DNA of 21,841 bases from positions 1-21,841 of IMG/VR virus record IMGVR_UViG_3300043436_001246, one strand, 5' to 3'. Position 1 is the stretch's first letter. Every line of letters begins with the position of its first letter. A program made the position numbers and the translations under genes. Shown piece after piece: positions 6,974 through 13,399 of this stretch. Under the pieces are notes generated by a model. The model was not told the DNA's origin. It made no database searches and was given only the letters and a program-made list of their open reading frames with translations. Origin of the DNA: a virus.

Positions 6974-7168
6974 ATGGATATAATACAACTACTCAAAAAA
7001 GAACTACCCGATTGCCAAATTCAGCAACAAGACAACCTAATTTATGTATTTAAAGAGGGTAAAGCAACTCACTATGACTACAATTACCTTAATTATTTGT
7101 TTGAAAGTGGGCAATTAACTGAAAAAAATATAAAATTTATGTTGTTATTAATCAATAAGTTACCTTAA
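6974..7168 (+). CDS. Hypothetical protein, 64 aa
   Basis: Starts 2 nt after the primase-helicase stop, so it is co-transcribed with it. Soluble, with a mix of charged and aromatic residues (HYDYNYLNYLFESG in the middle) and no known motif. It closes the replication operon: an A+T-rich dyad and a new promoter follow. I do not recognise the family. Confidence 0.5.
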   Translation: MDIIQLLKKELPDCQIQQQDNLIYVFKEGKATHYDYNYLNYLFESGQLTEKNIKFMLLLINKLP

Positions 7169-7192
7169 AAATAAAAATAATTTAAAAAATAA

Positions 7193-7223
7193 TTTTTATT
7201 TATCAAAATAACTATTATCTTTG
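7193..7223 (+). promoter_or_regulatory. Bacteroidota-type promoter, TATCTTTG, near-leaderless
   Basis: TATCTTTG at 7216-7223 followed by C, with a T-run at 7193-7197 in place of TTTG, 18-19 bp upstream. The ATG at 7228 is only 4 nt beyond the box, so the transcript should begin at or near the start codon. Upstream, 7169-7182 and 7188-7201 form a 13-of-14 inverted repeat of A/T pairs, and 7172-7191 is identical to 10854-10873 (see the promoter at 10875). Confidence 0.7.
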
Positions 7224-7227
7224 CTCT

Positions 7228-7452
7228 ATGAATAACGAAAATCAAATAACAGAACAAATTAAATTTGCATTACATGACTTAACAAATGCAGCAGAAAACA
7301 ATTCAAAAGGTTTTAACATTAATAGTGCAATAGCAGAAATTAATATTAATGGTATTAATTATCAAATTCAAGTACAATTTGTAGCAGATAAACAAATTTG
7401 GTGCGATGAATATGGAGTTAAGTTTTCAGAAATAGTAAGAATTCACAAATAA
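7228..7452 (+). CDS. Hypothetical protein, 74 aa
   Basis: First gene after the 7193-7223 promoter and likely translated from a leaderless mRNA. The product is polar and Asn/Ile-rich, with alternating hydrophobic residues (AEININGINYQIQVQFVA) suggesting a small beta sheet. No family recognised. Being at the head of the recombination operon suggests an early role, which is inference. Confidence 0.55.
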   Translation: MNNENQITEQIKFALHDLTNAAENNSKGFNINSAIAEININGINYQIQVQFVADKQIWCDEYGVKFSEIVRIHK

Positions 7453-7464
7453 CAATTAAACAAT

Positions 7465-7797
7465 ATGCAACAAACAATCCAACTAATCGACAAGGCTTTA
7501 GTAAAAGCAAACAATGACCTCAACAATCAAGAAATTGAGGTAAACTACACACCCGACTTCTTAATCGAGTTACTAACTGAACTTAAAGAAACATTAACAC
7601 CTCAACAAAAAGTAGATGTTTATGAAATTCGTAGAGAGTATTCAAACAATATCGGAGAATGGGGTTACTACATTTACAAGAATAGCAACTATGTAGCAAT
7701 GGCATTTAGTATTGAGTTAGCACAACACAAGTTAGAAGAGATTAAGAAAAACACTAAAGTTGAAGTAATGCACAGAGAGGAGGTAATCAGTGAGTAA
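7465..7797 (+). CDS. Hypothetical protein, 110 aa
   Basis: Mostly helical and charged, with a LIELLTELKETLTPQQK helix, a central aromatic patch (GEWGYYIYKNSNYVAMAF) and a C-terminal helix. Ends 8 bp inside the annealing-protein gene, whose ribosome binding site it encodes. Family not recognised; position ties it to the recombination module. Confidence 0.55.
   Translation: MQQTIQLIDKALVKANNDLNNQEIEVNYTPDFLIELLTELKETLTPQQKVDVYEIRREYSNNIGEWGYYIYKNSNYVAMAFSIELAQHKLEEIKKNTKVEVMHREEVISE
7778..7792 (+). promoter_or_regulatory. Shine-Dalgarno AGGAGG before GTG start
   Basis: AGGAGG at 7778-7783 lies 6 nt before the GTG at 7790. Almost no other gene here has such a site, as expected in Bacteroidota, so this strong one decides the GTG start of the annealing protein. 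Confidence 0.5.
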
Positions 7798-8362
7798 GTC
7801 AGTATTTAATACCTTAGCGTCTATTGACTGCAATGGTAAAGTAGAAAAAAAGAACGGACTAACTTACCTTAGTTGGATATGGGCGTGGTCAGAAGTTAAA
7901 AAGGTTTATCCATCAGCAAATTACAGAGTAGTAAACTTTGATGGCAGACCTTACCTATTTGATGAACACTTAGGCTACTTAGTTCAGACCGAAGTAACCA
8001 TTGATGGCGAAACTATCCCGATGCAGTTGCCTGTAATGGATAACATGAACAGGGCGCAAAGGCACATCGTATATCAGAAGTTTAATAAGGATATACAACC
8101 TGCTACAATGTTTGACATCAACACCGCAATAATGAGATGCCTGACTAAAAATTTAGCAATGTTTGGATTAGGTAGTTACATCTATGCAGGGGAGGACTTG
8201 CCAATGGTAGAAACTGAGGTGGACTTATCAGCTATTCAAACTAAAGTTGATAGTTGCACTACCTTAGATGAATTACAAATGTTATACGATAGCTTAGAAC
8301 CATCAGAAAAAAGCAAAGCAAAGGCACTATTCACTAAAAAAAGAATACAAATCAATGGATAG
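7790..8362 (+). CDS. DUF1071 single-strand annealing protein (Sak/Rad52-like)
   Basis: 190 residues. DUF1071 hallmarks: KKNGLTYLSWIWAWSEVKKVYP (20-41, part), the LPVMD motif (80-84), NTAIMRCLTKNLAMFGLG (111-128) and YIYAGEDLP (130-138), followed by a short helical C-terminal tail (148-185). The family anneals complementary single strands coated or exposed by a partner exonuclease and belongs to the Erf/Rad52-like recombinases. The next gene is a YqaJ-type exonuclease, overlapping by 8 bp, which makes a Red-like pair. GTG start supported by an SD sequence. Confidence 0.85.
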   Translation: MSKSVFNTLASIDCNGKVEKKNGLTYLSWIWAWSEVKKVYPSANYRVVNFDGRPYLFDEHLGYLVQTEVTIDGETIPMQLPVMDNMNRAQRHIVYQKFNKDIQPATMFDINTAIMRCLTKNLAMFGLGSYIYAGEDLPMVETEVDLSAIQTKVDSCTTLDELQMLYDSLEPSEKSKAKALFTKKRIQING

Positions 8363-9095
8363 AAAAGGAATGTTCACCGCAAGTCGAATAGGCGACTTGC
8401 TTGCAGGTGGCACAGGCAAAACTAAACTAAACTATATCTTTGATATTGCTTTAGATTTACATGGGTTAAAAAAAGAAGTAAGCACTAAAGCAATGGAACA
8501 TGGCATAGTAAACGAAAGGTCAGCAATAGACATCTTAATATCTAAGCATGGAGGCAAAGCAAACTTAAACGAAGTGGGCGGTCAGACCTTTTATAAAGTG
8601 AATGACAAATTAGGGGCGACTCCCGATGCTTTAAGTAGCGAATGGGTAGGCGATGCTAAGTGCCAATTTAATATATTTAATTTTGTGGAACAGAACGATA
8701 AGTTAGCAAAGAAATACTACCTACAAGTCCATACTCAGATGATGGCTCTAAACGTAAATAAAGGCTATCTAATCAACTATCTAACTAAGCCTGAGCAATG
8801 GGGCGAAGATAATTGGACTGAGTATCCGTTTCCATTAGAGGATAGATTTTTTATTCATGAGATTGAAAGAGACGACTCAGTATGTGAGGAAATTTTACAA
8901 GCAGTAGAAACTAACCACCATTTAATAGATGTTGCCTTTCAGATGCAAGGCTCAGCAAGTTTAATGGATAGTGATGAGTTTTTTTATAGTCAGTTAGTAG
9001 GCAGACAAAGGTACTTAAAACTTAAAGAAGTTAATTGGGTAACTAATGAAAGAGAGGTTATAAGACATGAGTCAGAATTTTACGTTAAAAAATAA
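8355..9095 (+). CDS. YqaJ-type viral exonuclease (lambda exo fold)
   Basis: 246 residues. Motifs in order: FTASRIGDLLAG (7-18), HGIVNERSAI with E54 (49-58), GATPDA with metal ligand D91, the D100-A-K102 catalytic pair, and YYLQVHTQM with Q124/Q128. These match the YqaJ viral recombinase family, 5'-3' double-strand exonucleases that leave 3' tails for an annealing protein. The usual E-x-K appears as D-x-K, which keeps an acid but is less common. An 8-bp hairpin lies within codons 9-16. Overlaps the annealing-protein gene by 8 bp. Confidence 0.85.
   Translation: MDRKGMFTASRIGDLLAGGTGKTKLNYIFDIALDLHGLKKEVSTKAMEHGIVNERSAIDILISKHGGKANLNEVGGQTFYKVNDKLGATPDALSSEWVGDAKCQFNIFNFVEQNDKLAKKYYLQVHTQMMALNVNKGYLINYLTKPEQWGEDNWTEYPFPLEDRFFIHEIERDDSVCEEILQAVETNHHLIDVAFQMQGSASLMDSDEFFYSQLVGRQRYLKLKEVNWVTNEREVIRHESEFYVKK
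8379..8400 (+). repeat. Perfect 8-bp inverted repeat at start of exonuclease gene
   Basis: GCAAGTCG (8379-8386), a 6-nt loop, CGACTTGC (8393-8400). It begins 24 nt inside the exonuclease coding region and could form an mRNA hairpin or a protein-binding dyad. It may also be chance from coding ASRIGDLL. Confidence 0.6.
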
Positions 9096-9118
9096 ATAGG
9101 AATTTAATAAATAAATAA

Positions 9119-9126
9119 TATATTTG
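9119..9126 (+). promoter_or_regulatory. -7 box TATATTTG, near-leaderless promoter
   Basis: TATATTTG at 9119-9126 followed by CGAC and ATG at 9131, only 4 nt away. No TTTG lies at the expected -33 position (about 9096), so the promoter is called on the -7 box, the 35-bp gap between genes and the matching layout at 7216. Confidence 0.6.
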
Positions 9127-9130
9127 CGAC

Positions 9131-9403
9131 ATGGGAAAAACAATATACTTAACAGAACAATTTGTAGACTGCATTGAAATGGATTGCGAAATCTACTACA
9201 CAAGGGGCAAAGATGACGATGGGCAACCAATGGCAGAAATCGTCAAAGTAGTTACTAACTTGGAAGTTTACAAGCAAAGCAACAAGATTACAAAAATAGA
9301 GATGCAAATACCTTTCTTAGCGGATAGTTTACTATTTGAGGAGATTGCAGAGTTAGCTAATGAGGATTTGATGAGTCAGTTGCAGGATAGTTATACAGAT
9401 TAA
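9131..9403 (+). CDS. Hypothetical acidic protein, 90 aa
   Basis: Follows a -7 box by 4 nt, so probably translated from a leaderless mRNA. The protein is acidic, with a DDDG turn near residue 28 between predicted beta strands and an acidic C-terminal helix (FEEIAELANEDLMSQLQDS). No family recognised. It leads the methyltransferase/NinG group, with a 4-bp gap to the methyltransferase. Confidence 0.55.
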   Translation: MGKTIYLTEQFVDCIEMDCEIYYTRGKDDDGQPMAEIVKVVTNLEVYKQSNKITKIEMQIPFLADSLLFEEIAELANEDLMSQLQDSYTD

Positions 9404-9407
9404 AAAT

Positions 9408-10187
9408 ATGAATACAATAAGAAAACAACAATTTGAATTTAGACCTGAGTTATATAATGACCATTTCCAAAATTACAAGCGTTACAATATCCCAAAAGCA
9501 CAATTAATAATAGCAGATATACCTTATAATTTAGGTAATAATGCTTACGCCTCAAATCCAAGTTGGTATGAGGGTGGAGATAATAAAAATGGCGAAAGTC
9601 AATTGGCAGGTACAGAGTTTTTTGATACAGATAAAAACTTTAGAATTACTGAGTTTTTACATTTTTGCTCAACTATGTTAATGAAAGAACCAAAAGAAAC
9701 AGGCAAAGCACCTTGTATGATTGTATTTTGCGCATTTGACCAACAATTTGAATTAATAGAAAAGGCAAAAAAATACGGCTTAAATAACTATATTAATTTA
9801 GTCTTTAGAAAAAACTTTAGCGCACAAGTATTAAAAGCAAATATGAGAGTAGTTGGTAATTGTGAGTATGCCGTAATTCTTTATCGTGATAAATTGCCAA
9901 AGTTTAATAATAATGGTAAAATGGTTTTTAATTGTATGGATTGGGTAAGAGATAGCGAAACTGAAAAAATACATCCGACTCAAAAACCAATCAAAGTATT
10001 AGAAAACTTAATTGAAATATTTACAGATAAGGGTGATGTAGTTATAGACCCTTGCGCAGGTAGTGGTTCAACATTAAGAGCAGCGATACAAAAAAACAGA
10101 AAGGCTTATGGGTTTGAAATTAAGAAAGATTTTTTTAAACTTGCAAAAACTAAGATGTTAAACAATATGCAACCTAAACTATTCTAA
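9408..10187 (+). CDS. DNA methyltransferase, N6-adenine/N4-cytosine type
   Basis: 259 residues. Catalytic motif IV occurs as DIPY (37-40) in place of DPPY, followed by NLG. HPTQKP (189-194) precedes motif I, DPCAGSGS (214-221), and E237 in YGFEI fits motif II. The order IV, then variable region, then I is that of the beta class. It transfers a methyl group from SAM to an exocyclic amine of A (or C). No restriction gene is adjacent, so it is an orphan enzyme, probably protecting phage DNA from host restriction or acting in regulation. Its stop (TAA) overlaps the next ATG by 1 nt. Confidence 0.85.
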   Translation: MNTIRKQQFEFRPELYNDHFQNYKRYNIPKAQLIIADIPYNLGNNAYASNPSWYEGGDNKNGESQLAGTEFFDTDKNFRITEFLHFCSTMLMKEPKETGKAPCMIVFCAFDQQFELIEKAKKYGLNNYINLVFRKNFSAQVLKANMRVVGNCEYAVILYRDKLPKFNNNGKMVFNCMDWVRDSETEKIHPTQKPIKVLENLIEIFTDKGDVVIDPCAGSGSTLRAAIQKNRKAYGFEIKKDFFKLAKTKMLNNMQPKLF

Positions 10188-10819
10188 TGAAACTAAAACT
10201 ATGTAAGATATGTAAAGCGCAATACACACCTGTAAAACCATTGCAGGTTGTGTGTTCGCCAATTTGCTCAATAGAATACTCAAAGATACACCTACCCAAA
10301 GTAAAGATGACAGAGGCAAACCAAAAGCGTAAAGAAAACAAAGCTAAATTAAAGGACTTAGAGAACCTTAGTTATTGGAAAAAGATATTACAGGCACAGG
10401 TCAACTTGATTGTAAGGTTAATAGACAAAGGTTGTAATTGCATAAGTAGTGGGCGACCTTATAAAGATACAGACGAATGTGGGCATATGGCATCGAGAGG
10501 CTCAAACCCTGCTTTACAATTTAATTTATTCAATATGTACTCACAAAGTGTTCATGACAATCAGCACCTCAGCGGAAACCTTTTAGAGTATCGTGAAATG
10601 TTGGAAAAACTAAACATCTATGACTTATATTTAGAACAAAAGCGGAAATATCCAACATTGAAAATAACAAAAGAGGAAATAAAAGAGGCAATTCAGAACG
10701 CAAAAAGTGTAATTTTAGAATTAAAAATGCTAAATCAAGAAGAATTGTTGCCAAGAACGACTGAAAAAAGGGTTGAATTAAGGTTAAAATATCAAAAAAG
10801 ATTAAATATTTATAAGTGA
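10187..10819 (+). CDS. NinG/Rap-like recombination nuclease
   Basis: 210 residues. An N-terminal zinc finger, C6-x-x-C9 with C23 and C27 (CKICKAQYTP...VVCSPIC), is followed by a charged helix and a second Cys/His cluster (C83, C85, C98-G-H100, H123, H127). This is the layout of lambda NinG (Rap), a structure-specific endonuclease that resolves branched recombination intermediates. The C-terminus (145-210) is a long charged helix. It belongs with the annealing protein and exonuclease upstream. End of its operon: a promoter follows. Confidence 0.75.
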   Translation: MKLKLCKICKAQYTPVKPLQVVCSPICSIEYSKIHLPKVKMTEANQKRKENKAKLKDLENLSYWKKILQAQVNLIVRLIDKGCNCISSGRPYKDTDECGHMASRGSNPALQFNLFNMYSQSVHDNQHLSGNLLEYREMLEKLNIYDLYLEQKRKYPTLKITKEEIKEAIQNAKSVILELKMLNQEELLPRTTEKRVELRLKYQKRLNIYK

Positions 10820-10874
10820 AGATGCTTGTATTTATTAGTGTTGTAGACTATTTTAAAAATAATTTAAAAAATAT

Positions 10875-10905
10875 CTTGTTTATATGAATACTAACCCTAT
10901 CTTTG
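10875..10905 (+). promoter_or_regulatory. Bacteroidota-type promoter (CTTG-N19-TATCTTTG)
   Basis: CTTG at 10875-10878, 19 bp, TATCTTTG at 10898-10905. The 20 bases at 10854-10873 are identical to 7172-7191, and in both promoters that block ends 24 bp before the TATCTTTG box. The leader to ATG 10931 is about 20 nt. Confidence 0.75.
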
Positions 10906-10930
10906 TATCAACAATTAAGAAAAAAATATT

Positions 10931-11146
10931 ATGACATCTACATTAACAATCGAAAAAAGAAACAAAGAAGTTGCATCTAAATTAAATAGTATTAATTATA
11001 TTATCAAATCAGCACCTACAAAAGAAAAAGCATTTGAAAGATTAAGAGATATTTTATCAAGTGATATTAAGTTAGGATTTGGCGGTAGTCATATATGGTG
11101 CGCTAATGTAAAAAACGAAAGACTATTTATAATAACAGGATATTAA
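10931..11146 (+). CDS. Hypothetical protein, 71 aa
   Basis: A single gene between its own promoter and a hairpin terminator, so it is probably expressed as a monocistronic message. N-terminal half helical and basic (EKRNKEVASKLNSI), then an FGGSHIWC segment and a hydrophobic C-terminus (RLFIITGY). No family recognised. Such an isolated, well-bounded small gene may be highly expressed, perhaps a host-takeover protein; that is speculation. Confidence 0.6.
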   Translation: MTSTLTIEKRNKEVASKLNSINYIIKSAPTKEKAFERLRDILSSDIKLGFGGSHIWCANVKNERLFIITGY

Positions 11147-11152
11147 ACAAAA

Positions 11153-11176
11153 GGGAGGGGCAACCCTCCCACTTTT
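11153..11176 (+). terminator. Hairpin terminator with GCAA tetraloop
   Basis: GGGAGGG (11153-11159), GCAA loop, CCCTCCC (11164-11170), then AC and TTTT (11173-11176). Seven G/C-rich pairs closed by a GNRA tetraloop; an AAAA run precedes the stem, so it may act in both directions. The T-run is short, so termination may be partial and let transcription reach 11191. Confidence 0.7.
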
Positions 11177-11190
11177 AAACCCCAAACAAT

Positions 11191-11445
11191 ATGACAAAAG
11201 TAATAGAATTAAAAGACCTACATTGTGCATTAGGTCACATGACCTACAAGGTAAGCGGATTTGTTTCAGCCTACAAAGAAGATAACAAAGTAAAAGTTGA
11301 GGCGGTTAATCTTGATGTAGTAATACTTGACAATGTAGGAGAGCCAAACCAAATGTATAAGTTAAACGAAGTGCAAAAAGCAAACTTTGAAAACCGATTA
11401 AATCAGTATCCACAATTCCACCAATTTATTGAAACACAATTATGA
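11191..11445 (+). CDS. Hypothetical protein, 84 aa
   Basis: Starts 15 nt after the terminator hairpin's T-run with no new -7 box, so it depends on read-through. Beta-rich first half with alternating Val and charged residues (KVKVEAVNLDVVILDN) and a helical C-terminus. Ends with an ATGA overlap onto the DnaA-like gene. Family not recognised. Confidence 0.55.
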   Translation: MTKVIELKDLHCALGHMTYKVSGFVSAYKEDNKVKVEAVNLDVVILDNVGEPNQMYKLNEVQKANFENRLNQYPQFHQFIETQL

Positions 11446-11831
11446 CACAATTAGACAGACAAATAGAAATCAATCAGCAACGACTATTAAGGTTGTATGC
11501 AAAGAAACATATTCAAGGAGAGTTCAACACCTTAGTAGACAATGAAAAGATTATCCAAGTAATTAATAGTGTAGTAGGAGTTGACATAACTAAACGATGT
11601 AGGTTTAAATGGTTTGTTATTGGGCGTACATTTTTCTACAAGATAATGAGAGAAAAAACTGACCGAAGTTTAAAAAACATTTCAGCCTTATTAATTAATC
11701 AAGACCACGCTACTTTGATACATCATTTGAATGACTTTGAGAATAGATATAGTTACGAGAAAGACTTTAGAAAGGCTTATGATGAAGTTGAAAAAAGAAT
11801 AAAAACATTAAACCAAGTAGCAACATCATGA
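11442..11831 (+). CDS. Stand-alone DnaA domain IV-like DNA-binding protein
   Basis: 129 residues. After a helical N-terminus, residues 33-100 follow the DnaA C-terminal pattern: VVGVDI (44-49), R62 in GRTFFYKIMRE, SLKNISALL (76-84) and QDHATLIHH (87-95), corresponding to the DnaA signature RDHxTVxHA. No AAA+ domain is present. DnaA domain IV binds DnaA boxes, so this may be an origin-binding, regulatory or host-replication-interfering protein. A near-match to a DnaA box (GTATCCACA, 8 of 9) lies at 11406-11414 in the preceding gene. Confidence 0.65.
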   Translation: MTQLDRQIEINQQRLLRLYAKKHIQGEFNTLVDNEKIIQVINSVVGVDITKRCRFKWFVIGRTFFYKIMREKTDRSLKNISALLINQDHATLIHHLNDFENRYSYEKDFRKAYDEVEKRIKTLNQVATS

Positions 11832-11983
11832 GCGACTCAACAATTTTCGGACAACTAATTAAACCTAAAAAAGTGGTTAAGTTAAATACTACAATAGCGA
11901 AAGAGTGCAAGTCATTTGAGTTATGGGTTAGATATATGCAGATTAAACACAGGGTAAGAATACAACTGAGTAATCAATGTTAA
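11828..11983 (+). CDS. Hypothetical basic protein, 51 aa
   Basis: ATG 11828 overlaps the stop of the DnaA-like gene (ATGA) and the frame runs to TAA 11981-11983. The product is basic (KPKKVVKLN; QIKHRVRIQL) with one Trp and no known motif. The overlap supports it as a real gene; function unknown. Confidence 0.5.
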   Translation: MSDSTIFGQLIKPKKVVKLNTTIAKECKSFELWVRYMQIKHRVRIQLSNQC

Positions 11984-12014
11984 TAAAATACTATAAAATA
12001 TTAATTAAATATAT

Positions 12015-12022
12015 TAGATTTG
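12015..12022 (+). promoter_or_regulatory. -7 box TAGATTTG, near-leaderless promoter
   Basis: TAGATTTG at 12015-12022, then CAATGTG and ATG at 12030 (GTG at 12027 is also possible). No clear TTTG at -33. Its position in a 46-bp gap and the short distance to the start codon match the other promoters here. Confidence 0.6.
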
Positions 12023-12029
12023 CAATGTG

Positions 12030-12230
12030 ATGAAAAAACCAAACAACAAAAAGAACTGCGGTAGAAAGCCGATGCAATGGATAGACAAAAAAGGTCAGAT
12101 ACTAATTACTATTCCTAACTCAGTCATTAACGAGTTAGCCCCTGAGAGTGTTGCTGAGGATAAGAAGTATTTATTTGTAGGCAAACTATTAAGTGACAAT
12201 ATACAAGCCATTAAAAGCCAATTAAAATAG
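12030..12230 (+). CDS. Hypothetical basic protein, 66 aa
   Basis: ATG 12030 is 7 nt after a -7 box; a GTG one codon earlier (12027) is the alternative. Very basic N-terminus (KKPNNKKNCGRKPMQW), then beta-like GQILITIPNS and a helical C-terminus. This could bind nucleic acid. It ends in TAG, and the next frame continues in phase immediately after it. Family not recognised. Confidence 0.55.
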   Translation: MKKPNNKKNCGRKPMQWIDKKGQILITIPNSVINELAPESVAEDKKYLFVGKLLSDNIQAIKSQLK

Positions 12231-12725
12231 TTGCTAACCGATGATAACATATTAGCCATCTACAATTCTCCCGACCTTATCAAAGTATGTAAGAAGTTAT
12301 ATGATCAAGATTGGGAGGAGTTAAGGTCAATAGTTATCGAGCGAATAATCCACAAAACAGAATTAGAAAATACTAACATGATTGCTTACTCTATACAATG
12401 TGCTTATAATTCATTTAAGAACAACATTAAGAAAGATAGTTTAATGGTAAGCGGATTAAGTTTAGTAGGAATTGAAAACCCAAAAAGCGATATTGAATAT
12501 AAGGAATATTTTGAGTTCGCATTAGATAAGTTGACCGAAAAAGTTAATCAAGACAAAAACGATTTTAAACGAATGTATTGGGCTAATATTTATGACATAT
12601 TAATAATGCACAAAGGGAATATTTTAAAGGCTCAAAGGCAAATTAAACTACCTTACTTTGAAGTTCGCAAGGCGGTAAGAGAGTATGAAGAATATTTAAA
12701 AGATTATTTTAAAAACAAGATATGA
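12231..12725 (+). CDS. Sigma-70-like helix-turn-helix protein, TTG start
   Basis: 164 residues, all helical. Residues 10-45 (IYNSPDLIKVCKKLYDQDWEELRSIVIERII) and 140-160 (HKGNILKAQRQIKLPYFEVRKAVREYEEYL) recall sigma-like proteins of Bacteroidota phages, with a region-2-like front and a region-4-like HTH at the end. It could direct host RNA polymerase to phage promoters, but the similarity is from memory and modest. The TTG follows the previous TAG with no gap and in the same frame; no in-frame ATG exists before codon 49, so TTG or read-through are the options. ATGA overlap with the next gene. Confidence 0.45.
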   Translation: MLTDDNILAIYNSPDLIKVCKKLYDQDWEELRSIVIERIIHKTELENTNMIAYSIQCAYNSFKNNIKKDSLMVSGLSLVGIENPKSDIEYKEYFEFALDKLTEKVNQDKNDFKRMYWANIYDILIMHKGNILKAQRQIKLPYFEVRKAVREYEEYLKDYFKNKI

Positions 12726-13399
12726 AAACAATCGACTTCACACCAATAGAATTAAACGATGTAGAAGTGACATCAATAGTTTATGATAAAGGTCAGCACC
12801 ACTACTTTAAAAAAGAGTACGACAATAGCCATATAAAGGGCGTAGAACAACAAAGTTACCTTTTTGAATACAACCCTATGATTGAACTATCAAAGTCTTT
12901 CTCAGACGATAAGTATTACGGAGTGTTTAGTTGGAAGTTTAATTATAAAACAGGGCATACTAAGAACACCTTATACAATGCAATGGTAAAAAAACACTTT
13001 AAAAGATACGACATTATAAATATTTGTCAGCCATTGCCTGAACTATATTTAGAGTTTACAGAAAAAAACCACAAAGGGTTTATGAAGTTGTTTAAAGTAA
13101 TATGCAAGGAGTTAAATTTAGTAGTTGCAGAACCTAAGCACACGATATATGGAAACTTTTTTATTGCTAAAGGTAAAGTTTACAAAGAGTATATTGAAGT
13201 GTTAAAGAACGCTATTCAATTAATGGATAGTAAGTACACAGAGTTGGCGTTTAAGGATGCTAAGTATCAAAGTGGATTAAGTCCTGAGCAACTAAAACAA
13301 AGAACGGGATTGGATTATTATACATTTCACACCTTTATTTTAGAAAGGTTATTAAGTCTTTACATAGACAATAAAAGAATTAGCACATTAGACTTATGA
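12722..13399 (+). CDS. Glycosyltransferase-cassette protein of unknown function
   Basis: 225 residues, joined by ATGA overlaps on both sides and directly ahead of a family-2 glycosyltransferase. Visible: YYGVFSWKFNYKTG (65-78), a central ICQPLPELYLEF segment and an aromatic C-terminus (YYTFHTFILERLLSLYI). The FSWKF...K pattern recalls proteins in bacterial and phage surface-sugar loci; I do not know a reaction for them. A role in sugar transfer or glycan modification is inferred from neighbours. Confidence 0.5.
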   Translation: MKTIDFTPIELNDVEVTSIVYDKGQHHYFKKEYDNSHIKGVEQQSYLFEYNPMIELSKSFSDDKYYGVFSWKFNYKTGHTKNTLYNAMVKKHFKRYDIINICQPLPELYLEFTEKNHKGFMKLFKVICKELNLVVAEPKHTIYGNFFIAKGKVYKEYIEVLKNAIQLMDSKYTELAFKDAKYQSGLSPEQLKQRTGLDYYTFHTFILERLLSLYIDNKRISTLDL

